This document shows positions 9,111 to 16,908 of a stretch of 50,963 nt of DNA, piece by piece. The first letter of the stretch is position 1, and every line of letters begins with the position of its first letter. The notes under the pieces were generated by a model. It had not been told where the DNA came from and made no database searches. It saw nothing but the letters and a program-made list of their open reading frames with translations. The position numbers and the translations under genes are program-made. Origin of the DNA: Candidatus Solibacter usitatus (lineage in GTDB: Bacteria > Acidobacteriota > Terriglobia > Bryobacterales > Bryobacteraceae); the NCBI GenBank assembly GCA_016185465.1, contig JACPNO010000009.1:1-50963 (forward strand), read 5' to 3'.

Positions 9111-10031
9111 ATGGCATTGATCCTCGACGGCAATCGCATTCGCGACCAAATCAAGTCGGAGTGCCGGCCGCGCGTGGAGCAGCTTATTGCCAAAGGCCGT
9201 GCGCCGGGCCTGGCCGTGGTGCTGGCTGGACATGATCCGGCTTCCCAAATCTATGTCCGCAATAAAGTCAAGACGTCGCAGGAGTTGGGAATCTACAGCG
9301 AGACGCTGACGCCGCCGGAAAGCATTTCGACCGCAGAACTGGTTGCCCTGGTCGAGGAGTTGAATCGCCGGCCCGAGATTGACGGCATTCTGGTGCAGAT
9401 GCCGCTGCCTGCCCACGTAGATGCGAAGCGCGTTTTGCTGGCGGTGGCCCCGGAAAAAGACGTGGACGGTTTTCATCCCTGCAACGTGGGGAATCTGGCG
9501 ACCGGCCGCCCTGGCCCCAAGCCCTGCACGCCAGCCGGGATCATCGAACTATTGAAGCGTTACCAGATTCCGATTCGCGGCAAGCGCGCGGTGGTGGTAG
9601 GACGCAGCGATATCGTGGGGAAACCAGCGGCGCTGCTGCTGCTGCACGAAGACGCCACCGTGACTATTTGCCATTCGAAGACGGCGGACCTGCCCGGCGT
9701 GTGCCGCCAGGCGGACATTCTGGTCGCCGCCATGGGGCGCGCAGCCATGATCACAGCCGATTTCATCGCGCCCGGCGCCACCGTCATCGACGTCGGCATT
9801 AACCGCATCGATAACCGTGACGAAGTTGCGCGCATTTTTCGCGGATCGGCGGAGAAGCTCGCGGCCTTCGATCGCAACGGCAGCGTGCTGGTGGGCGACG
9901 TTCATCCCATCGATGTGGCGGCGACGGCGGGAGCTTATACGCCCGTGCCCGGAGGCGTGGGTCCGTTGACGATTGCGATGCTCATGGTGAACACCATCGA
10001 CTCCGCCGAGCGCCGCATCGGCGTATGTTAA
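9111..10031 (+). CDS. folD: Methylenetetrahydrofolate dehydrogenase / cyclohydrolase
   Basis: 306 aa, normal for FolD. Interconverts 5,10-methylene-THF and 10-formyl-THF with NADP. Visible signatures: YVRNKVKTSQELGI with the catalytic Lys, PEKDVDGFHPCNVG, the nucleotide-binding GRSDIVGKPAALLL, and the C-terminal TPVPGGVGPLTIAML. The gene begins 5 nt after the ABC exporter and overlaps coaE by 7 nt. Together with the formimidoyltransferase at 23030 it gives the cell an entry of one-carbon units into the folate pool. Confidence 0.97.
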   Translation: MALILDGNRIRDQIKSECRPRVEQLIAKGRAPGLAVVLAGHDPASQIYVRNKVKTSQELGIYSETLTPPESISTAELVALVEELNRRPEIDGILVQMPLPAHVDAKRVLLAVAPEKDVDGFHPCNVGNLATGRPGPKPCTPAGIIELLKRYQIPIRGKRAVVVGRSDIVGKPAALLLLHEDATVTICHSKTADLPGVCRQADILVAAMGRAAMITADFIAPGATVIDVGINRIDNRDEVARIFRGSAEKLAAFDRNGSVLVGDVHPIDVAATAGAYTPVPGGVGPLTIAMLMVNTIDSAERRIGVC

Positions 10032-10630
10032 AAGTAGGATTAACAGGCGGTCTGGCCAGCGGCAAGAGTTTCGTGGGCCATGCGCTCGTCGAACTGGGCT
10101 GCCATTTGATCGAAGCCGACCGGCTTGGCCACGAAGTGATTTTGCCGGGCGGGGAAGCCTTCGAAGCGGTGGTGCGTGAGTTCGGACGGGGCATTCTCGA
10201 TCCCGACGGAACCATCAACCGCAAGCGCCTGGCAGGCGAGGTTTTTGGCAAGCCGGATCGTCTGGCGGTGTTGAACGGCCTGGTGCATCCGCCCGTTTTC
10301 CGGCGCGAGCAGGAATTGATGGACGAATACCAGCGGGTGGATCCGCGGGGCATTACGGTAGTTGAGGCTGCGATTTTGATCGAGACCGGGAGTTACAAAC
10401 GCTTCGACCGCTTGATCCTCGTTGTCTGCGATGAGGCTATCCAGCTTGAGCGGGCCTGCGAGCGCGGCGCGGAACGCGCTGAAGCCCTGGCTCGCATTCA
10501 ACGTCAGATGCCGGTTGCAGAGAAGAAAAAGTTCGCCGATTATGTGATCGATACTTCGGGTAGTAAGGAGGAGACTCTGCGCCAGACGCGAGTGGTTTAT
10601 GACGCGCTGCGGAGAATCGAACAACCATGA
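10025..10630 (+). CDS. coaE: Dephospho-CoA kinase
   Basis: 201 aa. Last step of CoA synthesis: ATP-dependent 3'-phosphorylation of dephospho-CoA. P-loop GLTGGLASGKS at residues 5-15, followed by EADRLGHEV, and LVHPPVF and VVEAAILIETG, which are typical of CoaE. The start overlaps the folD end by 7 nt, and the stop overlaps the protease start by 4 nt. The partner gene coaBC lies at 36853-38024 and appears damaged. Confidence 0.96.
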   Translation: MLKVGLTGGLASGKSFVGHALVELGCHLIEADRLGHEVILPGGEAFEAVVREFGRGILDPDGTINRKRLAGEVFGKPDRLAVLNGLVHPPVFRREQELMDEYQRVDPRGITVVEAAILIETGSYKRFDRLILVVCDEAIQLERACERGAERAEALARIQRQMPVAEKKKFADYVIDTSGSKEETLRQTRVVYDALRRIEQP

Positions 10631-11775
10631 GAGCACGCACACTGCTTTTGGCTGTCGCCCTTGCGGGCGGCTTCTACTATTTCACTTCGGTGCGTAGCTG
10701 GAGCCTCGGACCCTGGCTGCAGCCGATCGGCAAGACGACGCAGTTGTGGTCGGCGCCGCAGATCGCTAAATCGGCCGGCTTTTCGAGCGAAGAGCTGAAT
10801 AATATCGATATCTACAAAGCGGCTAACCAGGCCACTGTAAATATCACCAGCATCGTGTACCGCGAGGACTGGCTTTTTCAGGTTGTGCCGGAGCGCGGCA
10901 CCGGGTCGGGATTCATCATCGATCCCGATGGCCGCATCATTACCAATAACCACGTGGTCTCCGGCGGCACCGCGCAGTTGACCGTCACGCTGCCCGACAA
11001 GAAGCGCTACAAGGCCAGCATTCTCGGCATCGACCGGCGCAACGACCTGGCGCTGATTAAGATCGACGCCAAAGAGAAGCTGCCGTTCCTGCGGCTGGGC
11101 GATTCCGACCCGCTGCAAGTGGGGCAGAAAGTTCTGGCCATCGGCAACCCATTTGGCCTGAATGGAACTCTCACCACCGGTATAGTGAGCTCGCTGGGGC
11201 GCAGTATTGAAGCCGATGGCGGGCGCACGCTTGAAGACATGATCCAAACCGATGCTGCCATCAACCCCGGCAACAGCGGCGGGCCGCTGCTGGATTCGCA
11301 CGGCAATGTGATCGGCGTCAACACGGCGATCTACGGCCCGCAGGGCAATATCGGCATCGGGTTCGCCATGCCGGTGAACCGGGCCAAAGCCATGCTGGAC
11401 GAGTTTCAAGCCCGCGGCAAGATTTCGCGCCCGGTGCTGGGCGTGGTGACGGTGCACATCGAAGGGGAATTGGCGGAGGCGATCAAACTGCCGGCTGAGG
11501 GCGGGTTACTCATCCAGCGTGTCGAGCGCGGCTCGCCAGCGGCGGATGCCGGATTGCGAGGACCGCAGGAAGTGGTGATCGTCGGGAATTATCGTCTGGG
11601 CACTGGCGGCGACCTGATCGTCGCAGTCGATGGAAAGCCGATGACCGGCAATGATTCCCTGCAGCGCGCGCTCAACCGCAAACGCGCCGGCGACATGATG
11701 GAGCTCACGATCTACCGCAACGGGAAAACGCAAAAAATCAATGTGAAACTGGGCAGCGCGCCGGAGAGCTTTTGA
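10627..11775 (+). CDS. HtrA/DegP-family serine protease with one PDZ domain
   Basis: 382 aa. An uncleaved N-terminal membrane anchor or signal (residues 4-22) is followed by a trypsin-like domain with triad H109 (TNNHVV), D140 (RRNDLALI) and S217 (NPGNSGGPLL), then a PDZ domain from ~275 to 375. The catalytic set is complete. DegS/HtrA proteins act on misfolded envelope proteins. The single PDZ domain and N-terminal anchor resemble DegS or HhoA more than DegP. The start overlaps the coaE stop by 4 nt. Confidence 0.95.
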   Translation: MRARTLLLAVALAGGFYYFTSVRSWSLGPWLQPIGKTTQLWSAPQIAKSAGFSSEELNNIDIYKAANQATVNITSIVYREDWLFQVVPERGTGSGFIIDPDGRIITNNHVVSGGTAQLTVTLPDKKRYKASILGIDRRNDLALIKIDAKEKLPFLRLGDSDPLQVGQKVLAIGNPFGLNGTLTTGIVSSLGRSIEADGGRTLEDMIQTDAAINPGNSGGPLLDSHGNVIGVNTAIYGPQGNIGIGFAMPVNRAKAMLDEFQARGKISRPVLGVVTVHIEGELAEAIKLPAEGGLLIQRVERGSPAADAGLRGPQEVVIVGNYRLGTGGDLIVAVDGKPMTGNDSLQRALNRKRAGDMMELTIYRNGKTQKINVKLGSAPESF

Positions 11776-11801
11776 CGCGCGCAAGCCAGCGGTCTGTCAC
11801 A

Positions 11802-12623
11802 ATGGCCAGGATGATTGAACAGCTTCGTCCGGGCGTGACGGCAGCCAACGCCCGGGTAGCACTTTTCGATTTCGACGGCACTCTTTCGCTGATTCGCGCC
11901 GGCTGGATGGACGTGATGGTCCCGATGATGGTCGAGATCCTGGCCGATCTCAAGTCGGGCGAGACGGATGCGGAGCTGCGCGGCATTGTGGAGGAATTTG
12001 TAGGACGCCTTACCGGCAAGCAGACCATGTATCAGATGATCGAGCTCGCCGAGCATGTCGCCAAGCGCGGCGGCCGGCCGCTGGAGCCGCTGGAATACAA
12101 GAAAATCTATCTGGACCGGCTGCATGACAAGATTCGCCATCGCCTGGAAGAGCTGGAGTCGGGACGCGTGTCGCCGGAAAAATATTTGGTTCCCGGCTCG
12201 CGCGAGCTGCTGGAAGCTTTGCGCGCGCGCGGTTTGAAAATGTACCTGGCCAGCGGCACCGACCACGCATATATGAGCGAAGAGGCCCGTCTATTGGGCG
12301 TGGCGCGTTATTTTGATGGCGGCGTTTTCGGGGCGCTCGACGATTACAAGAGTTTTTCCAAGAAGATTCTCATCCGCCAGGTGATTGCTTCGGCGGAATT
12401 CAGCGGCAATCAGTTCCTGGGCTTTGGCGACGGCTACGTCGAAATCGAAAACATCAAGGAAGTGGGCGGCGTGGCGGTGGGCGTGGCCACTGCCGAGCCG
12501 GACTGCGCGGGGGTGGACGCGTGGAAGCGCGAGCGGCTGGCCGGAGTGGGCGCGGATTTCATCATTCCGCACTTTCTACCGCACGCCGAGCTGATGGCGA
12601 CACTATTTCCCAATGGCAAGTAA
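11802..12623 (+). CDS. HAD-superfamily hydrolase (sugar-phosphatase-like), first gene of the cassette
   Basis: 273 aa from the ATG at 11802; the frame extends upstream to a TTG at 11772 overlapping the protease stop, and an ATG at 11811 is also possible. HAD motif I FDFDGTLS with both Asp (D-F-D), motif II YLASGTD, a helical cap of ~90 residues, and motif IV GFGDGYVEIEN. The family removes or transfers phosphate on small molecules. Position at the head of a run of sugar kinases and an isomerase suggests a sugar phosphate substrate; the GmhB-type heptose-bisphosphate phosphatase role is a guess, as the sequence is not GmhB-like. The 3' end overlaps the next gene by 11 nt. Confidence 0.85.
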   Translation: MARMIEQLRPGVTAANARVALFDFDGTLSLIRAGWMDVMVPMMVEILADLKSGETDAELRGIVEEFVGRLTGKQTMYQMIELAEHVAKRGGRPLEPLEYKKIYLDRLHDKIRHRLEELESGRVSPEKYLVPGSRELLEALRARGLKMYLASGTDHAYMSEEARLLGVARYFDGGVFGALDDYKSFSKKILIRQVIASAEFSGNQFLGFGDGYVEIENIKEVGGVAVGVATAEPDCAGVDAWKRERLAGVGADFIIPHFLPHAELMATLFPNGK

Positions 12624-13578
12624 GTACGAAGTTTTCGACCGCTCGCGTTTGCGCGTGCAGCCGCTCGCTCAGCGTGTCCACGACCTGCAGCTGGATCGCT
12701 GGCTGGCGCTGGACGATCGCACGCCGGAATTTTCTCATCCCCAGTTGGCTCAAGTGGCCCAGCGCCTGGCGGAAGCCAAACGCAGCGGCGCCGCGCGAAT
12801 CCTCATGATGGGCGCGCACGTGCTGCGCGCGGGCGTGAACCGGCACATTATCGATCTGGTGGAGCGCGGCTGGATCGATCACATTGCCATGAACGGCGCC
12901 GGGGCCATTCATGATTACGAGCTGGCGCGAATCGGCGCGACCACCGAAAGCGTCGCCCGCTACATCAAGAGCGGTGAGTTTGGGCTGTGGCGGGAAACCA
13001 GCGAACTGAACGAATGGGTGGTGGAGGCCGCGCGCAACGAAACGGGGCTGGGCGAAAACATTGGCCGCCGCATTTTTGCCAGCGGATATCCTCATACCGA
13101 TCTCAGCGTGCTGGCCGCCGCGTACCGCTGCTCGGTTCCGGTGACGATTCATGTCGGAATCGGCTACGACATTTTGCATGAGCATCCGAACTGCGACGGC
13201 GCAGCCACAGGGGCGGCGAGCTATCGGGATTTTTTGATTTTTGTGAGGACGGTCGAGCGTCTCGAAGGCGGCGTGCTGCTCAGTTTTGGCTCCGCGGTGA
13301 TGGCGCCGGAAGTATATCTGAAAGCTCTCGCCATGGCGCGCAACGTGGCCCACCAGCAGTCGCGCCGCATCGCCAGCTTTGCCACGGCGGTGTTCGATTT
13401 GCTGCCCATTCAGGGCGATTTTCACAGTGAGCTGCCCAAGACCGATCCGGGATATTATTTCCGGCCGTACAAAACCATCCTGGTGCGCACGGTGGCCGAT
13501 GGCGGCGAAAGCTTTTATTTTTGCGGTGATCACCGGGCGACTCTTCCCGCACTGCGCCGCGCGGTGCTCGCTCTATGA
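12613..13578 (+). CDS. Deoxyhypusine-synthase-like protein of unknown function
   Basis: 321 aa, soluble. The segment MMGAHVLRAGVNRHI, then DHIAMNGAGAIHDYELAR and the later VPVTIHVGIGYDILH, resembles the Rossmann-like NAD-binding core of deoxyhypusine synthase (compare the family's DVxVTTAGG-xxxD stretch). The C-terminal segment where that family carries its spermidine-accepting Lys instead reads RTVADGGESFYFCGDH; I see no equivalent Lys. Bacteria of this type have no hypusine pathway, so another NAD-dependent reaction is likely. It sits between a HAD phosphatase and an RfaE-type kinase, with 4-11 nt overlaps on both sides, which ties it to sugar-phosphate chemistry. I cannot assign a reaction. 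Confidence 0.75.
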   Translation: MASKYEVFDRSRLRVQPLAQRVHDLQLDRWLALDDRTPEFSHPQLAQVAQRLAEAKRSGAARILMMGAHVLRAGVNRHIIDLVERGWIDHIAMNGAGAIHDYELARIGATTESVARYIKSGEFGLWRETSELNEWVVEAARNETGLGENIGRRIFASGYPHTDLSVLAAAYRCSVPVTIHVGIGYDILHEHPNCDGAATGAASYRDFLIFVRTVERLEGGVLLSFGSAVMAPEVYLKALAMARNVAHQQSRRIASFATAVFDLLPIQGDFHSELPKTDPGYYFRPYKTILVRTVADGGESFYFCGDHRATLPALRRAVLAL

Positions 13579-14561
13579 CGACAGCCGAAATTCTCGCCGC
13601 CTTCCCGAAGGTTTCCGCATTGGTCATCGGCGACATCTGCCTGGATCGCTGGTGCACCTACGATCCGGCGACTTCCGAGCCTTCGCGGGAAACCGGTATT
13701 CCGCGCACGGGCGTGGTCGCAACAGAAATTACGCCAGGCGCGGGCGGCACGGTTGCCAATAACCTAGTGGCGCTGGGCGTGGGACGAGTCGCGGTGCTGG
13801 GCGCAATCGGCGAGGACGGCTTCGGCTACGAACTCACCGGCGCGCTCGCGTTACGCGGCATTTCCTCGGAGCTGCTGGTGCGTAGCGGCAAAATGCAAAC
13901 CTTCACCTACAGCAAGCTGATCAATGGCGCGACCGGCATTGAAGACCAGCCGCGGGTGGACTTCATCAACATCAAGCCGCTCGACGGCGGGATCGAACGC
14001 AAGATTGTGGACAATGTTCGCAGCGCGGTGACTGGCTTCGACGTGATCCTGATATCGGATCAAGCCGAGACTAGCCGGGGCGGTGTCGTGACAGAGGCCG
14101 TGCGTAACGCGCTTACGGAAATGGCCGCGCGCCATCCGGAGAAAATCTTTTTCGTCGATTCGCGCGCGCGCATTGATTTGTACCGCGGCCTGACTCTCAA
14201 GCCCAATCAGGATGAGGCGGAAGCGGCGTGCAAGAAAATGTTTAACCGCGTCGACTATGCTGCGCTGCTGGAACACGTGCGGGCGCCGCTCGTCATCGTC
14301 ACTCACGGCCCCAAGGGCGCCTTGCTGGTGGAAAAAGACAAGCAAACGTGGGTGGAAACGCGGCCAGTCGCCAACCCGGTGGACATCTGTGGAGCGGGCG
14401 ATAGCTTCACCGCGGGCGCGTCCCTGGCTCTGGCCGTCACACGCTCTCCGCTTGCCGCCGCGCAGATGGGCAACCGCGTGGCGTCCATCACCATCATGAA
14501 AAAAGGCACGGGGACGGCATCACCGGCGGAGGTGCTTGCGCTTGAAAACGCTGGCCGTTGA
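13575..14561 (+). CDS. PfkB-family sugar kinase, RfaE/HldE kinase-domain type
   Basis: 328 aa. Ribokinase fold: N-terminal VIGDICLDRW, PGAGGTVANNLVALG (substrate side), and the C-terminal ATP/anion-hole motif DICGAGDSFTAGASL with catalytic Asp. Closest in style to the kinase half of HldE, which phosphorylates D-glycero-D-manno-heptose 7-phosphate at C1. The nucleotidyltransferase half found in bifunctional HldE is absent here and is not elsewhere in the window. The start overlaps the upstream gene by 4 nt and the end overlaps the ROK gene. Confidence 0.88.
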   Translation: MTTAEILAAFPKVSALVIGDICLDRWCTYDPATSEPSRETGIPRTGVVATEITPGAGGTVANNLVALGVGRVAVLGAIGEDGFGYELTGALALRGISSELLVRSGKMQTFTYSKLINGATGIEDQPRVDFINIKPLDGGIERKIVDNVRSAVTGFDVILISDQAETSRGGVVTEAVRNALTEMAARHPEKIFFVDSRARIDLYRGLTLKPNQDEAEAACKKMFNRVDYAALLEHVRAPLVIVTHGPKGALLVEKDKQTWVETRPVANPVDICGAGDSFTAGASLALAVTRSPLAAAQMGNRVASITIMKKGTGTASPAEVLALENAGR

Positions 14562-15399
14562 TATCGGCGGGACGAATTTCCAACTGGCGCTTTTCGACGA
14601 AGACCGTATCGTCCGGCGCGCAACCCGTCCCACCGATCGCGAAGGCGCGCGCGATTGGATGCTGGCGCAGGTAGTTTCGACCGCGAAAGAATGGCGGCGC
14701 GATATCCCGTTTGAGCGGTGTGGCATTGGCTTTGGCGGTCCCGTGAATTTCGCCGATCAGCGCGTAGCCTTCTCGACGCACGTTGGCGGGTGGAACGATT
14801 TTCCGCTCGTGCGATATTTCGAGCAGGAGCTGGGCGTACCCGCGATCATGGACAATGACGCCAATGCGGGCGCGCTGGGCGAGGCCGAATTCGGCGCGGG
14901 CAAAGGCTGCTCGCCGCTGTTTTACATGACCATCTCGACCGGGATTGGCGGCGGCATTTACAACAACGGCGAGATCTGGCGCGGCGCCGATAGCTTTGGC
15001 GGTGAGATCGGGCACATGATCATTCGCCCCGATGGTCCGCAGTGTTTGTGCCAGGCGCGGGGGTGCCTCGAGCGCATGTGCTGTGGTCTGTGGCTGGAGC
15101 GCGATTACGGCAAAACCGCCAAGGAACTTTTTCAGGATCCGGAATTCGTGAAGCGTTACGTAGTGGATCTCGCCCTGGGCCTAAAGGCGTGTATCATGAT
15201 ATTGAACCCGGCGCGTATTGTGATTGGGGGCGGCATCAGCAAGGCCGGCGACGCGCTGTTTGTGCCGCTGCGGGCTGAGCTTAGGCGGCAGATTACGGAT
15301 TGGTCCGGAGCGCGCATCGACGTGGCGCCGGCGGCTCTGGGCGGGGATAGCGTTCTATACGGCGCGCTGGCTTTGGCGCGAAAAATTCTTACATCATGA
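14542..15399 (+). CDS. ROK-family sugar kinase
   Basis: 285 aa from a TTG at 14542, chosen because GGAGG at 14528-14532 is 9 nt upstream; a TTG at 14536 is only 3 nt from it. ATP-binding LAVDIGGTNFQLALF, DNDANAGALGEAEFG with catalytic Asp, TGIGGGI, and the zinc motif CLCQARGCLE, which fits CxCGxxGCxE except Gly to Gln. ROK kinases phosphorylate hexoses or amino sugars (glucose, ManNAc, fructose). Two different sugar kinases in a row suggest sequential phosphorylation or two inputs to one pathway. The stop overlaps the next start (ATGA). Confidence 0.92.
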   Translation: MKTLAVDIGGTNFQLALFDEDRIVRRATRPTDREGARDWMLAQVVSTAKEWRRDIPFERCGIGFGGPVNFADQRVAFSTHVGGWNDFPLVRYFEQELGVPAIMDNDANAGALGEAEFGAGKGCSPLFYMTISTGIGGGIYNNGEIWRGADSFGGEIGHMIIRPDGPQCLCQARGCLERMCCGLWLERDYGKTAKELFQDPEFVKRYVVDLALGLKACIMILNPARIVIGGGISKAGDALFVPLRAELRRQITDWSGARIDVAPAALGGDSVLYGALALARKILTS

Positions 15400-15953
15400 G
15401 CTTTCCTGAAAATTACAAGACGCAATTGCTGGCGGCGATCGATACCATCGATCTGGCAAGGGTCAACGAGATCATCGAACTCTTCAAGCAAGCGCGCGCC
15501 GCGGGCCGGCATATTTTTGTTTGCGGCAATGGGGGCAGTGCTTCCACCGCGTCGCATTTCGCGTGTGACATCGTCAAAGGCGCGAGCTTCAATCGCGCGG
15601 AACGCTTCCGCATCATGGCGCTCACGGATCAATTGCCAACGCTGACGGCTTACGCCAACGACGTCAGCTACGATGCCGTTTTCGTCGAGCAGCTGCGGAA
15701 TTTTGCGGAGCCGAACGATGTGTTCATGGGCATCAGCGGCTCCGGCAATTCGCCCAATGTGATCCGGGCCATGGAGTATGCCAACTCGATCGGCTGCAAG
15801 ACCATCGCGCTTACCGGCCGTGATGGCGGCAAGCTCGGGCCACTGGCGCAGCTGAACGTGCAAGTGCCGGTGCCACATATGGGCCGCATCGAGGACGCGC
15901 ACATGATCGTGTGCCACATGGTGGGTTATTACTTCATGGAGCAGGAAAAGTAA
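15396..15953 (+). CDS. gmhA: SIS-domain phosphoheptose isomerase-like protein
   Basis: 185 aa, the normal GmhA length. FVCGNGGSASTASHFACDIVK matches the sugar-phosphate loop of GmhA (quoted in two parts: CGNGGSASTASHF and ACDIVKG), then GISGSGNSPNVIRAMEYA and the C-terminal EDAHMIVCHMVGYYF with metal/catalytic His. GmhA converts sedoheptulose 7-phosphate to D-glycero-D-manno-heptose 7-phosphate. It closes the five-gene cassette; with the RfaE-type kinase and a phosphatase it could make a heptose phosphate for the LPS core. The last 20 nt overlap the end of the gene on the opposite strand. Confidence 0.88.
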   Translation: MSFPENYKTQLLAAIDTIDLARVNEIIELFKQARAAGRHIFVCGNGGSASTASHFACDIVKGASFNRAERFRIMALTDQLPTLTAYANDVSYDAVFVEQLRNFAEPNDVFMGISGSGNSPNVIRAMEYANSIGCKTIALTGRDGGKLGPLAQLNVQVPVPHMGRIEDAHMIVCHMVGYYFMEQEK

Positions 15954-16908
15954 CCGCAAAAGCGCGATTGGGCTCGCTGCTGATTAGCTCCTGGAGATTT
16001 TTTCCGCTGAACAGGCTCCGGAATTGAGCAACGGGAAATTCCCTGTGCTCCCACTCACCGCTGCGCTGGCGAAAAACATAGACGACATTGCGCCGCGGCA
16101 CTTGTTTCTCCGTGGCCTCGCCAAAGCCGCTCGCGTTGAATTCCGCTTCAAAACCAAAAATCCTGGCTGCTTCGTTTACCGCCAGTTTTCCTTTTAGATC
16201 CGTGTCGAAGTTCTCAGGATCGCACTGGGCGTTGTGCTCCTTACACCACTTTTCGACGATATGTGGCTTGAGCAAGCCCGAGAACTCCCTCCGCTGCGGG
16301 TCATTTTCAAATGGAAACACCTCGACCAAATGATTCTGCTCGAGGTCGAGAACCCCGATGTGCATCGGGTGGACAGACATGAAATGAATCTCGCTGTGGC
16401 GCACGATGGCGTAGTCGGCTGCGATTAACCCCAGTAGCCAGCCCGAGATCGCGGTCTTGAATGAGAGCGTCGACGAAAGGACGATGACGCAGCCAGCGGA
16501 AGGGTTGGCGTGAGTGTCGATATAAATATTGCCGCGATACTCGCGTATATCCAGTGCCGATCCGAGGCAACTCATGGGGACATCGCGTTGGAAAAGCGCA
16601 TGGATGTCTGCAAAATCGGCGCGCCGCAGATCCCTTTTTGCACGGTCAAAACGGATTAAGCGGAGCGGAGGCCCAAGCAGCCCTGTGCCGGTGTCCACGT
16701 AATAAGCAAGCAGGAATGGGTCATTATTCGCGATGGCATAGCTGGTGATTTTTGCGGCCAGGTCCGGCGCGGAAAACTGGCGCGTGGGAATGCCGGCGTC
16801 GCGAAGCACTTCTTGCAGCGTTTCGGCGGGAAGGCAAGGACAACCGCACACCAAGAACAAGAATTTCGCGCGGAGGCGCAGAGACCGCGGAGAAAATCTA
16901 ACGGTCAT
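15934..16908 (-). CDS. Secreted protein of unknown function with repeat-derived signal peptide
   Basis: 324 aa. The ATG at 16908 overlaps the stop of the dehydrogenase gene (ATGA), which supports this start. Residues 1-27 form a signal peptide; residues 5-16 (FSPRSLRLRAKF) are encoded by a copy of the dispersed repeat. The mature part has no motif I recognise; it contains AYYVDTGTGLLGPPLRLIRF, CIVLSS-like strands and several Cys (CLGS, WCKEHNAQC). The 3' end overlaps the gmhA-like gene on the other strand by 20 nt, leaving no room for a terminator. Last gene of a three-gene unit with the phosphatase and dehydrogenase. Confidence 0.75.
   Translation of the reverse strand: MTVRFSPRSLRLRAKFLFLVCGCPCLPAETLQEVLRDAGIPTRQFSAPDLAAKITSYAIANNDPFLLAYYVDTGTGLLGPPLRLIRFDRAKRDLRRADFADIHALFQRDVPMSCLGSALDIREYRGNIYIDTHANPSAGCVIVLSSTLSFKTAISGWLLGLIAADYAIVRHSEIHFMSVHPMHIGVLDLEQNHLVEVFPFENDPQRREFSGLLKPHIVEKWCKEHNAQCDPENFDTDLKGKLAVNEAARIFGFEAEFNASGFGEATEKQVPRRNVVYVFRQRSGEWEHREFPVAQFRSLFSGKNLQELISSEPNRAFAVTFPAP
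16863..16894. repeat. Single arm of the 'CGCAGAGGCGCAGAG' dispersed repeat
   Basis: 32 nt, 28 identical to the left arm of the inverted repeat at 5104-5135 (differences at positions 6, 10, 22 and 23 of the arm). It lies wholly inside a coding region, in the 5' end of the gene at 15934-16908, in the same orientation relative to the gene and in the same reading frame as the copy at 5104. Both encode SPR-x-LRL-xx-KF followed by a hydrophobic run. Confidence 0.8.
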
